Positions 18,007 through 23,222 of a stretch of 29,582 bases of DNA are shown here, in pieces. Position numbers and translations under genes: made by a program. The notes under the pieces were generated by a model. The model ran no database searches. It was not told the DNA's origin and was given only the letters and a program-made list of their open reading frames with translations. The first letter of the stretch is position 1. Each line of letters begins with the position of its first letter. Source of the stretch: a virus; the IMG/VR virus record IMGVR_UViG_3300022200_005884, positions 1 through 29,582 of that record, one strand, 5' to 3'.

Positions 18007-18560
18007 TATTCCTCCCCTTGGTCAGCCTCTGCTCGGGCGGCGACACGTTCCAAAAAGTCTTCGTCACCAACCGGGATCAAGTTCGCCAAGTCTCGCCGCA
18101 CATCGGCAGTCTTGGACAAGAACTCGTCTTCTACCTTCTTGGTCGCACCAGTAGGTTTAGCGGGTTTAATCTTTCCCATGGGACCGCCACCAGCGTCCCT
18201 ACGGCCAGCAGGCTGAAGGCCCATGTCCAGGCCGACAGCGTTTGCCGCAGCAAGCAGAGAGTCTTCACGATCAAGGCCATGCTCCCCCATGTACGTGTCC
18301 ACGGCCTTGTAGAACTCGGACTCCTCATCCTTAAGCTCAGGCCAGTTTTTATACGCCTGCTCGTCCATCTGCTTGGCCTTGGCCTTTTTCTCCTGAGCAG
18401 TGGTGAGCTTGGTGTACTTCTCCTCCACAGCCCGCTCGATAATCAGATCGTCCAGAGCCTCAAGCTGAGACTCCGTGACTTCCTCCAGATTCAGCGTTCG
18501 CTTGAACTGGCGCAATTCAGCCGCCGTGGCGGACTGAAAAAATTTCTCATCATACTGCAT
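18006..18560 (-). CDS. Acidic helical protein, scaffold candidate
   Basis: The protein has 184 aa, is very acidic overall and mostly helical. A Glu/Leu-rich N-terminal half (LRQFKRTLNLEEVTESQLEA) and a Lys/Glu segment (about residues 53-70) suggest a coiled coil. A Gly/Pro-rich, low-complexity hinge follows at about 115-140, and the C-terminus is charged. Podovirus scaffolds are typically acidic, helical, of low complexity and encoded a few genes upstream of the capsid protein. The capsid protein here lacks its own scaffold domain, which makes this the best candidate. A capsid-vertex or minor head protein is possible instead. Confidence 0.45.
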   Translation of the reverse strand: MQYDEKFFQSATAAELRQFKRTLNLEEVTESQLEALDDLIIERAVEEKYTKLTTAQEKKAKAKQMDEQAYKNWPELKDEESEFYKAVDTYMGEHGLDREDSLLAAANAVGLDMGLQPAGRRDAGGGPMGKIKPAKPTGATKKVEDEFLSKTADVRRDLANLIPVGDEDFLERVAARAEADQGEE

Positions 18561-18563
18561 AGT

Positions 18564-18761
18564 TTAAAAATCCTCCCATCTGACGATCATTTCGTACACT
18601 GCGGAAATTCCGGCGATTACGCCTTTTGCGTAACCCATGGCTTCCTTGGCTTCGTGCAATGTCTCGGCCTTATCTAGTTCGGTCATTGTCTGGTTCTGCA
18701 CGTTAGCCGCCACGGTTTCCTTGAGCTTTTTGAGTTCGGCCAAAATTTCTTTCTTTGTCAT
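18564..18761 (-). CDS. Small helical protein, unknown function
   Basis: The protein has 65 aa. Two ATG codons are adjacent. The second (18759-18761) is preferred because GGGAGG sits about five bases from it but only two from the first. The sequence is a Lys/Glu/Leu-rich amphipathic helix (residues about 2-20), then an Ala/Glu helix and a short hydrophobic stretch (GVIAGISAVYEMIV). There is no known family. It lies between the terminase-small-subunit-like gene and the scaffold candidate, so a packaging or head-assembly accessory is plausible. Confidence 0.5.
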   Translation of the reverse strand: MTKKEILAELKKLKETVAANVQNQTMTELDKAETLHEAKEAMGYAKGVIAGISAVYEMIVRWEDF

Positions 18762-18809
18762 CATTACCTCCCGTAAGGCAAGGGGCAGAGGGAAGGCCGG
18801 GAGGAAACC

Positions 18810-19463
18810 TTACTGATCCTCCGACCCCTCGCCTTCGTCCATAACTTCGTAATCAGCTTCTAGCCGATCTCCCAGCTCGGCCACACGATCCTGAAGCGAA
18901 CTAAGACCTTCTATGTCCACATTCAAGAACTGGAGCCGTTTGATCGAGCCGCCAACACTTTCGACAAGCTGGCGCAGGTTAGCGGGATTCAAGTCTCCGC
19001 CGATGTCACGATCATTCAGCCGGTCCGCCCGATCCTGAAGCTTGCTGGCTTGGTCGAGCAGAATACCGGCGGTCACCGCAATTTGCTGGCCGGTCGGCCC
19101 ACTATGCTGCACAGAAACCAGATTGCCCTCAGCGTCCCTACGTTCCACGCGATCATGGGTGAGCGAATCCGGGGTGATCTTGTCGAGTGCCTGCTGGGCC
19201 TTCTCGGTGATCTGGCCGGCCATTTCCTCATACGCCTTGGCCCGTGCACGTTTGATGACATCATCTTCATGCTTGGCCCTGCGCAATTGATATTCAACAG
19301 TCTGGTAGGAACACCCTACCTTAGCTGCTATTTCATTATATGTAGTACCTAATGCACGTAATTTAATAATCTCTTCTCTTTTACTGAGAGATAAATTATG
19401 TCTATGCTTCTTAGGTAATCTCTTTGTCTTTCTTTTATATTTATTATTATTATTAGTACTCAT
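18810..19463 (-). CDS. Putative terminase small subunit (HTH DNA-binding)
   Basis: The protein has 217 aa. The N-terminus is very basic (NKYKRKTKRLPKKHRH), followed by a helix-turn-helix at about residues 28-62 (KREEIIKLRALGTTYNEIAA, then KVGCSYQTVEYQLRR). Helical, coiled-coil-like regions cover about 65-105 and 135-205, and the tail is acidic. This is the usual plan of a terminase small subunit: a DNA-binding HTH that recognises the pac/cos site plus an oligomerisation region. It is the first gene of the virion operon, about 53 bases after the predicted transcription start. The alternative is a transcriptional regulator of the divergent control region. The run of Asn codons (AAT repeats) at the start is an odd low-complexity feature. 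Confidence 0.6.
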   Translation of the reverse strand: MSTNNNNKYKRKTKRLPKKHRHNLSLSKREEIIKLRALGTTYNEIAAKVGCSYQTVEYQLRRAKHEDDVIKRARAKAYEEMAGQITEKAQQALDKITPDSLTHDRVERRDAEGNLVSVQHSGPTGQQIAVTAGILLDQASKLQDRADRLNDRDIGGDLNPANLRQLVESVGGSIKRLQFLNVDIEGLSSLQDRVAELGDRLEADYEVMDEGEGSEDQ

Positions 19464-19522
19464 ATCTTTCCTTTACCTCCCTTAATAAATACTAATAGTA
19501 ATTAAGGTCTTCTTTCATTATT

Positions 19523-19573
19523 AGTATACCATGTATTTACTATACTTTCAAGACTATTTTAAAAATAATTTAT
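19523..19573 (-). promoter_or_regulatory. Strong sigma70 promoter with UP element for the virion operon
   Basis: Reading leftward: -35 TTGAAA (19546-19551), a 17-base spacer, -10 TATACT (19523-19528), with TGG before it making an extended -10. Directly upstream of the -35 (19552-19573) is an AT-rich tract (AAATTATTTTTAAAATA) that closely follows the known UP-element consensus bound by the RNA polymerase alpha subunit. Predicted transcription start is near 19516, about 53 bases before the first gene. All elements are of host type, so host RNA polymerase should transcribe the structural genes strongly without a phage polymerase. Confidence 0.85.
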
Positions 19574-19668
19574 AAGTTATTATATATCAATAGAATAAAA
19601 TTTACCTGTTTCACCAGATATAGTGCTTTTTACCCTGCCGGAAAGTTTAGAAATTATATGTTCAGATG

Positions 19669-19681
19669 GTGTGTTACACAC
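19669..19681. repeat. Palindrome GTGTG-TTA-CACAC
   Basis: Perfect 5-bp arms with a three-base centre, between the AT-rich promoter region and the GC-richer repeats. An operator for a dimeric regulator is plausible. No regulator gene of this kind is identified in the window. Confidence 0.4.
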
Positions 19682-19701
19682 GTGTAGAACATATTGAGGC
19701 A

Positions 19702-19760
19702 GTCCCCCACACATAACACAACATCTAGTGGTCCCCCACGCTCCGCATAACTACATATAG
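19702..19760. repeat. Two imperfect 29-32 bp direct repeats
   Basis: GTCCCCCAC occurs at 19702-19710 and 19731-19739. Each copy is followed by CATAAC (19712-19717 and 19746-19751) and then TAGTG, so the whole unit is repeated imperfectly. No ORF with a ribosome site covers it. A protein-binding array is the likely explanation. Confidence 0.5.
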
Positions 19761-19778
19761 TGGCTAGATACTTACCAT

Positions 19779-19790
19779 GCCTAATTAGGC
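19779..19790. repeat. 12-bp palindrome GCCTAATTAGGC with nearby half-site
   Basis: This is a perfect palindrome. A half-site GCCTAATT recurs at 19824-19831. The pattern is operator-like: one full site plus one half-site 45 bases away. Confidence 0.45.
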
Positions 19791-19863
19791 AAAGGGCCTT
19801 TTGGCTGCCGAAGCAGTCACACCGCCTAATTGTTGGGGGGAATCGGCGCGTGGACCCCTGTGC

Positions 19864-19970
19864 CCCTGGCAAATCGGACAACAAGGTATTAATACTACTG
19901 TATCCATATGTCCACAATGTTGGAGCTCCCTGGCGAACTGGACAACAAGGTATTAATACTCTTTTATCCA
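19864..19970. repeat. Pair of 43-bp direct repeats
   Basis: Copies lie at 19864-19906 and 19928-19970, 64 bases apart, matching at about 37 of 43 positions. Both contain CCCTGGC, then GGACAACAAGGTATTAATAC and then, four bases on, TATCCA. The perfect 10-bp palindrome GTATTAATAC is inside each copy. They could be binding sites for a phage regulator or replication initiator, or paired phage-specific promoters. TAATACTACT has a loose resemblance to T7-type promoters, but no single-subunit RNA polymerase is in the window. Confidence 0.75.
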
Positions 19971-20028
19971 GTACCCGTGGCCCAGGGATTGTGTACAAAT
20001 GGACACATGACGTTTTGGCAATGTGGGT

Positions 20029-20118
20029 ATGTCACTATGTCATACCTGTCAGCAGCCCCGGTAGCCTGTCACCTTGTCATGTCACTATGTCATACCTGCT
20101 ATGGCCATCGGTAGCCTG
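20029..20118. repeat. Pair of 40-bp direct repeats, 50-bp period, TGTCA iterons
   Basis: Copies at 20029-20068 and 20079-20118 share an identical first 20 bases (ATGTCACTATGTCATACCTG) and an identical last 10 (CGGTAGCCTG), with a variable centre of about ten bases. TGTCA occurs six times in this stretch. Conserved ends with a variable middle, and short iterated words, fit origin iterons or a cooperative operator. Confidence 0.7.
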
Positions 20119-20204
20119 CTCACATCCTATTGCCCCCCCCAACAACTTGCCATTTTGTCTCAAACCTGCCCATCCTAACCGCTTGCCCGCCAACAACTTA
20201 TGAT

Positions 20205-20269
20205 CCGGTTGACAGAATGTCTGCAGATATCCCGTAGTTTTTGTACAATCTGTCATAAATTGCCGGTTG
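20205..20269. promoter_or_regulatory. Operator-like paired sites, possible promoter
   Basis: CCGGTTG occurs at 20205-20211 and 20263-20269. TGACAGA (20210-20216) and its inverse TCTGTCA (20249-20255) lie between. TTGACA (20209-20214) is a perfect -35 hexamer but has only a weak -10 (CGTAGT) at normal spacing. TACAAT at 20244-20249 is a good -10 without a -35. A regulated rightward promoter feeding the downstream structured region is possible but not proven. Confidence 0.35.
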
Positions 20270-20303
20270 GCACAGATCTTTCTGCTGATGGGGCGCTGTC
20301 TCT

Positions 20304-20338
20304 AAGTTGTTGCCATGACGCAACTTACAACTTTTTTT
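20304..20338 (+). terminator. Weak hairpin followed by a T-run
   Basis: AAGTTG (20304-20309) and CAACTT (20321-20326) form a 6-bp stem with an 11-base loop. Five bases later there is a run of seven T. The stem is short and the T-run offset, so it is at best a weak rightward terminator. It marks the left edge of the dense hairpin region. Confidence 0.25.
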
Positions 20339-20340
20339 CT

Positions 20341-20940
20341 GGAATTTGGCATTGTGGCATCGGACATGCTAGTCTTGGGCAGACCCGAAGGGGTGGACGC
20401 CGATGGACCCTACGGACCCGGAGCCCCTTCAACGGAAGGTCTGATCTGGTGGCTAAACTGGCGAGCATACCAAGGCGAAAGCCGAGATTGCACAGACCCT
20501 AGTCCCTTGCACACTAGCAGATTCCGTCAAATGGTCTAGGTTGGACTGGACGCCAGCAGCCGATCCGGTGCTACAGGCAATGAGCCGCCGCCCCATAGGT
20601 GGACATGGGCCTACCGGGAAACGGGATAACCAGACCCGTCAAAAACTGTGTACAGGTGCCTGGACTACCGTACCAAATAGCCCACCAACCCAATGCAGGG
20701 GAGATAAAAACCCCTGAGCTTGCACCGTCAGTGAAACGGGACTGAAAGCCGGATGGGACGCTAATACCTTGAGTCTTAAGGGATACCTTAAGCCGGGGTG
20801 ACCGTCGATTGAGTTGCGTGGAAGGCCCATAAGACACTGGGTATTGCATGAGGTAATATTGTGTGTAATCGGGTACCAGTACCGCCGAACTGGGAACCTA
20901 GTATAACAGTATCCTGCTATGCTAGTCACCTTAACTTTTC
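20341..20940 (+). ncRNA. Candidate large structured non-coding RNA
   Basis: About 600 bases without a ribosome-site-backed ORF but with closely packed, nested inverted repeats. CAGACC (20380-20385) pairs GGTCTG (20438-20443), enclosing GAAGGGG/CCCCTTC (20387-20393 with 20424-20430). GGC-GAAA-GCC, a GNRA tetraloop, is at 20474-20483. GTAC-a-GGT/ACCGTAC is at 20650-20673. CAGGGG/CCCCTG is at 20696-20716. CTTAAGG-GATA-CCTTAAG is at 20775-20792, enclosed by ACC/GGT and GACG/CGTC (20757-20806). CCAGT/ACTGG is at 20876-20893 and an interrupted stem at 20898-20925. The GNRA loop favours the plus strand. Size and phage context recall ornate RNAs such as GOLLD and ROOL, but I cannot match either. Short stems also arise by chance, so covariation is needed. 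Ends are approximate. Confidence 0.45.
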
Positions 20941-20964
20941 ACTTTAATCTAATGAGGTAATGCC

Positions 20965-21177
20965 ATGTACGGTAACCTCCTAAATGTTTTGGTGACGGAC
21001 GGCAAATCCAGCCCCAAGCAAAACGTCAAGGTACGCAGCAACGTTCATAGCAATAGGCTACCACTTCCCGGTGAAGGTGATGATCCCGCCTTCCACTGGA
21101 AGGGCAAGGCCCGACAGGCTCCCAAGGCTAGTTGGGTTCGCAAGGGCGTAGTCCTCAAGGTTCAGGAGGTTAAGTAA
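20965..21177 (+). CDS. Small basic protein, unknown function
   Basis: The protein has 70 aa and is the first gene of the rightward operon. GAGGT lies nine bases before the ATG. It is basic (many Lys/Arg), with a Gly/Pro turn in the middle (LPLPGEGDDPAFHWKGKARQ) and a beta-like C-terminus (WVRKGVVLKVQEVK). No family is recognised. Basic character and first position in an early operon would fit a small nucleic-acid-binding or host-takeover protein, but that is inference. It is separated by one base from the next gene. Confidence 0.6.
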   Translation: MYGNLLNVLVTDGKSSPKQNVKVRSNVHSNRLPLPGEGDDPAFHWKGKARQAPKASWVRKGVVLKVQEVK

Positions 21178-21178
21178 C

Positions 21179-21367
21179 ATGGCAACCCGATACTCTGCTC
21201 TAGTTGCCAAGCTGGACAGTCTGAGGGCTGAAGCTTGGCGTGACATTGCGGCAAGGGAAAAGGAATTGCTTGAGGAAGGAAAGCCTTTCAATGGCGACCA
21301 GATCAGACGGCGGGCAATTTCCCGATGGGCCTTGCTGGATGAAATCCTCAACCAGGAAAGGGCTTGA
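21179..21367 (+). CDS. Small helical protein, source of a truncated duplicate
   Basis: The protein has 62 aa, with CAGGAGGT about nine bases before the ATG. It is highly charged and helical (WRDIAAREKELLEEGKPF, then DQIRRRAISRWALLDEILNQ), with no known family. Its first 13 and last 8 codons reappear as a miniature ORF at 23122-23187. It ends two bases before the next ATG, within the same run of small genes. Confidence 0.65.
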   Translation: MATRYSALVAKLDSLRAEAWRDIAAREKELLEEGKPFNGDQIRRRAISRWALLDEILNQERA

Positions 21368-21369
21368 CA

Positions 21370-21564
21370 ATGAAGCGGAACATGGCGATTACTGAGTTTT
21401 GCAAACTGACGGAACTGGTCGGATGCATGGTGTTCAAGAACAAGAAAGCGTATGACTGTCTCTGCAATGACCGCAGTGGGATGCACCAACGAACCCATGA
21501 AGACATAATCACCTACATTCGTGAAGCGGTAGAAGCCAGAATGGAAAGTGAGGGGCTGCTGTGA
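21370..21564 (+). CDS. Small protein, unknown function
   Basis: The protein has 64 aa. The ATG at 21370 is preferred over an in-frame TTG at 21364, since an AAAGGG site is well placed for it. The sequence is mixed (ITEFCKLTELVGCMVF, then HEDIITYIREAVEARME), with four cysteines. I do not recognise it. The last codons (RMESEGLL and stop) lie in an exact 29-bp repeat that recurs at 21765, and the stop overlaps the next start (GTGATG). Confidence 0.6.
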   Translation: MKRNMAITEFCKLTELVGCMVFKNKKAYDCLCNDRSGMHQRTHEDIITYIREAVEARMESEGLL

Positions 21565-21758
21565 TGGATGCCAAAGACAGGAAGATAGCCGAGCTTGAGG
21601 CCAAGTTGGCGATGGTGGCTGCGTGGTTGCGTGACCATTCATTGCTTGGCCCACGGGGCAGATGTATGACCTCTCTTGGGGGCCCAGAAGAAATGTATAC
21701 GACTCTCGACGCCATCCTCTCCGACACCAGCAGGCCGAAGGAGGCCGACAATGGCTAA
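21564..21758 (+). CDS. Small coiled-coil-like protein, unknown function
   Basis: The protein has 64 aa. The ATG overlaps the preceding stop, and a GTG three bases earlier is a possible alternative start. A helical N-terminus (KIAELEAKLAMVAAWLRDH) is followed by a Gly-rich turn and a C-terminal TLDAILSDT segment. That tail and the charged helix resemble the 92-aa protein at 29280 (DILSDT near its end), so the two may be distant paralogues. Function unknown. Confidence 0.6.
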   Translation: MDAKDRKIAELEAKLAMVAAWLRDHSLLGPRGRCMTSLGGPEEMYTTLDAILSDTSRPKEADNG

Positions 21759-21792
21759 CACAGGCAGAATGGAAAGTGAGGGGCTGCTGTGA
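21751..21792 (+). pseudogene. 13-codon mini-ORF, probable gene remnant
   Basis: This ORF (MANTGRMESEGLL) has a strong AAGGAGG ribosome site six bases before its ATG, yet codes only 13 residues. Its last eight codons are those of the 64-aa gene ending at 21564, within the exact 29-bp repeat. The simplest reading is a duplicated small gene that lost its middle while keeping its ribosome site, tail and coupling to the next start. It may still be translated as a short peptide. Confidence 0.5.
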
Positions 21793-21893
21793 TACGCAAG
21801 CTCTGCCTCTTGTTCGCCCAGGATCACGTTTTCTATCCTACTGTGATCGGCATTGTTCTGGTTGCGCTGGCAATTGCCTGTGGCACAATCTAA
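21789..21893 (+). CDS. Small single-span membrane protein (34 aa)
   Basis: A GTG start at 21789-21791 overlaps the TGA of the mini-ORF (GTGA), with GAGGGG well placed upstream. The product starts MIRKLC, has a polar middle (FAQDHVFYP) and ends in a hydrophobic helix of about 16 residues (VIGIVLVALAIACGTI). This is the layout of a tiny inner-membrane protein of unknown role. It is followed 11 bases later by the next gene, whose ribosome site overlaps its stop. Confidence 0.5.
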   Translation: MIRKLCLLFAQDHVFYPTVIGIVLVALAIACGTI

Positions 21894-21904
21894 GGAGTAA
21901 TAAA

Positions 21905-22153
21905 ATGAGCCTGAAAGATCTTGAAAACTACCTTAACGGTAGGATTCAACCACCGATATGCAATGTAAGCATTAGCACGGAAATCGGTGCTTGTGCCGAC
22001 ATAATCCAAAGTGACTTTGGCGAGTCAGTCGAGATTAAGTCTGGTGGGTACGTTTGGGATGTGAACTCTCTTGAGGAATTGATCGGTGCACTAAGCATGG
22101 TTCGGGACGTATTGCAGGAGCAGCACAAGTACCTAGACGAATGGGGGGATTAA
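21905..22153 (+). CDS. Small acidic protein, unknown function
   Basis: The protein has 82 aa. The ATG at 21905 is chosen because AAGGAG lies seven bases upstream. A longer in-frame extension to 21662 overlaps two other genes and is not supported. The N-terminal helix (SLKDLENYLNG), an acidic centre and a C-terminal helix (LEELIGALSMVRDVLQEQHK) give an alpha/beta look. No family is known. It is part of the early cluster of small genes. Confidence 0.6.
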   Translation: MSLKDLENYLNGRIQPPICNVSISTEIGACADIIQSDFGESVEIKSGGYVWDVNSLEELIGALSMVRDVLQEQHKYLDEWGD

Positions 22154-22155
22154 TC

Positions 22156-22425
22156 ATGGGTGAATACATATCCAAAACAGTCGGACAAATCAGAGTAAAT
22201 GTGGATTGTTATTGTCAAGATCAAGATATTTGGGATGTCAACATATTCGTGGAAAGTGATTCTTGGGACGAAATTTACACTGCCACAATGCAAGCAAACT
22301 CGACACAAGATTTGGATAATACAATAGAGCGGCTTAAATGTATGGCCCTGCTGCACTTGCTGAAGCGAGATAGGGCACTGGATCTCCTCTCCAAGCTGTT
22401 CAACGTTGAAATAGAAATGGGGTGA
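22156..22425 (+). CDS. Small protein, unknown function
   Basis: The protein has 89 aa. The ATG at 22156 is preferred over an in-frame ATG at 22141, because GGGGGA is spaced for it and it starts just after the preceding stop. A beta-rich N-terminal half (QIRVNVDCYCQDQDIWDVNI) is followed by helices (LDNTIERLKCMALLHLLKRD). No recognised family. The stop comes two bases before the ATG of the Gp88-like gene. Confidence 0.6.
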   Translation: MGEYISKTVGQIRVNVDCYCQDQDIWDVNIFVESDSWDEIYTATMQANSTQDLDNTIERLKCMALLHLLKRDRALDLLSKLFNVEIEMG

Positions 22426-22427
22426 CC

Positions 22428-23117
22428 ATGAACATCAAAGACCTAGAACAAGAGACAGGTACACTGTCCCAACCAGGGAAGATGCCAGCCTTTAGCTATA
22501 GCACCCCAGCAACCAAGTGTAAGATTGGCAGTGCACTGCGCAAAGTTGAGGGTAGCGTATGCGCTGATTGTACAGCTTGCAAGGGACGGTATAGATTCGG
22601 CAACGTACAGACTGCGCTGGAAACTAGGTTCAACAAAATGGCACAGCCAACGTGGCCAGTGTATATGGTGCGCCACCTACGTAAGAAATATTCCAAGATG
22701 CCCAGGGAAAAGCATTATCACCGATGGTTTGATAGCGGGGACTTGCAAGGAGAGCGTGATCTTGATAATCTAATCTATATTGCTAGGGAATTGCCTTGGA
22801 TCAGTTTCTGGATACCGACTAAAGAATACCTGCTATTGCAAAAATATAAGCCGGAGAATATGCCAGACAATCTTAATATACGGGTGTCAGCACCGATGGT
22901 TGGAACTTGGAATGGCCTTGAGAATGTATACTCCGAAAAAGAAAATGTGCAATACTTACTTGACAATTTTCACGCCTGTGTTAACATGGGCTGGACAATC
23001 TCTACGGTTAACGGAAAGGGGGTAAGGTGCCCATCCAAACAGCAAGGACACAAGTGCTTGGACTGTCGCCAATGTTGGGACAAAACCATTCACGAAATCT
23101 CTTACGACAAGGGGTAA
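22428..23117 (+). CDS. Gp88-like cysteine-rich phage protein
   Basis: The protein has 229 aa. The ATG at 22428 (GGGG five bases upstream) is preferred over a GTG six bases earlier. An N-terminal cysteine cluster (about C31, C45, C48, C51) is followed by the conserved-looking RWFDSGD (about 99-105), a WIPTKEY segment (about 128-134), VSAPM, and a C-terminal cluster (about C201, C210, C213, C216). This layout matches my knowledge of the phage gene-product-88 family, named after a mycobacteriophage protein and found in many lytic phages. It has conserved cysteines that probably bind metal or an Fe-S cluster, but its function is not established. All clusters appear intact. Confidence 0.7.
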   Translation: MNIKDLEQETGTLSQPGKMPAFSYSTPATKCKIGSALRKVEGSVCADCTACKGRYRFGNVQTALETRFNKMAQPTWPVYMVRHLRKKYSKMPREKHYHRWFDSGDLQGERDLDNLIYIARELPWISFWIPTKEYLLLQKYKPENMPDNLNIRVSAPMVGTWNGLENVYSEKENVQYLLDNFHACVNMGWTISTVNGKGVRCPSKQQGHKCLDCRQCWDKTIHEISYDKG

Positions 23118-23121
23118 TATC

Positions 23122-23187
23122 ATGGCAACCCGATACTCTGCTCTCGTTGCCAAGCTGGATGAAATCCTCAACCAGGAAAGGGCTTGA
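23122..23187 (+). pseudogene. Miniature in-frame deletion copy of the 62-aa gene
   Basis: This 21-codon ORF consists of the first 13 and last 8 codons of the gene at 21179, nearly identical at DNA level. The junction is at GCTGGA, which occurs twice in the parent (21211-21216 and 21334-21339). The 123-bp difference equals exactly 41 codons, so it is an in-frame deletion between microhomologies. An AAGGGG site precedes the ATG, so a short peptide could still be made. Confidence 0.75.
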
Positions 23188-23222
23188 CATCGCCTGTGCC
23201 GCAATTTGAAGGAGGAAGAACA

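Larger units (their letters stand above)
21537..21793. repeat. Exact 29-bp direct repeat (two copies)
   Basis: Copies lie at 21537-21565 and 21765-21793, beginning CAGAATGGAAAG and ending GGGGCTGCTGTGAT. Each copy holds the end of one ORF (RMESEGLL, stop), a GAGGGG ribosome site and an overlapping GTG/ATG start for the next. It therefore acts as a portable stop-start coupling module between small genes. Confidence 0.85.

Noticed and set aside
18018-18677. 219-aa plus-strand open frame opposite three head genes
   Set aside because: It spans several coupled minus-strand genes and is Leu/Gly-rich shadow sequence without a ribosome site.
20131-20140. Homopolymer C run as a programmed frameshift or promoter element
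   Set aside because: It is not inside a gene and has no associated signals. Probably simple sequence next to the repeats.
19654-20203. ORFs of 114 and 147 aa across the repeat cluster
   Set aside because: They run through direct repeats and palindromes, have no ribosome site, and their translations simply reflect the repeats.
20315-20539. 74-codon ORF at the left of the structured region
   Set aside because: Codon use is not impossible, but no Shine-Dalgarno sequence precedes the ATG and it overlaps the strongest nested helices. Kept as an alternative to the RNA model only.
20571-20929. Two overlapping minus-strand ORFs (92 and 96 aa) in the control region
   Set aside because: Neither has a ribosome site, they overlap each other, and they would face against the early operon.
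20341-20940. Group I intron or tRNA cluster as explanation for the hairpin region
   Set aside because: No tRNA T-arm or anticodon pattern and no group I core sequences were recognised by eye, and the region does not interrupt a gene.
21662-21904. N-terminal extension of the 82-aa gene
   Set aside because: The extension overlaps two other small genes and lacks a ribosome site, whereas AAGGAG is correctly placed for the ATG at 21905.
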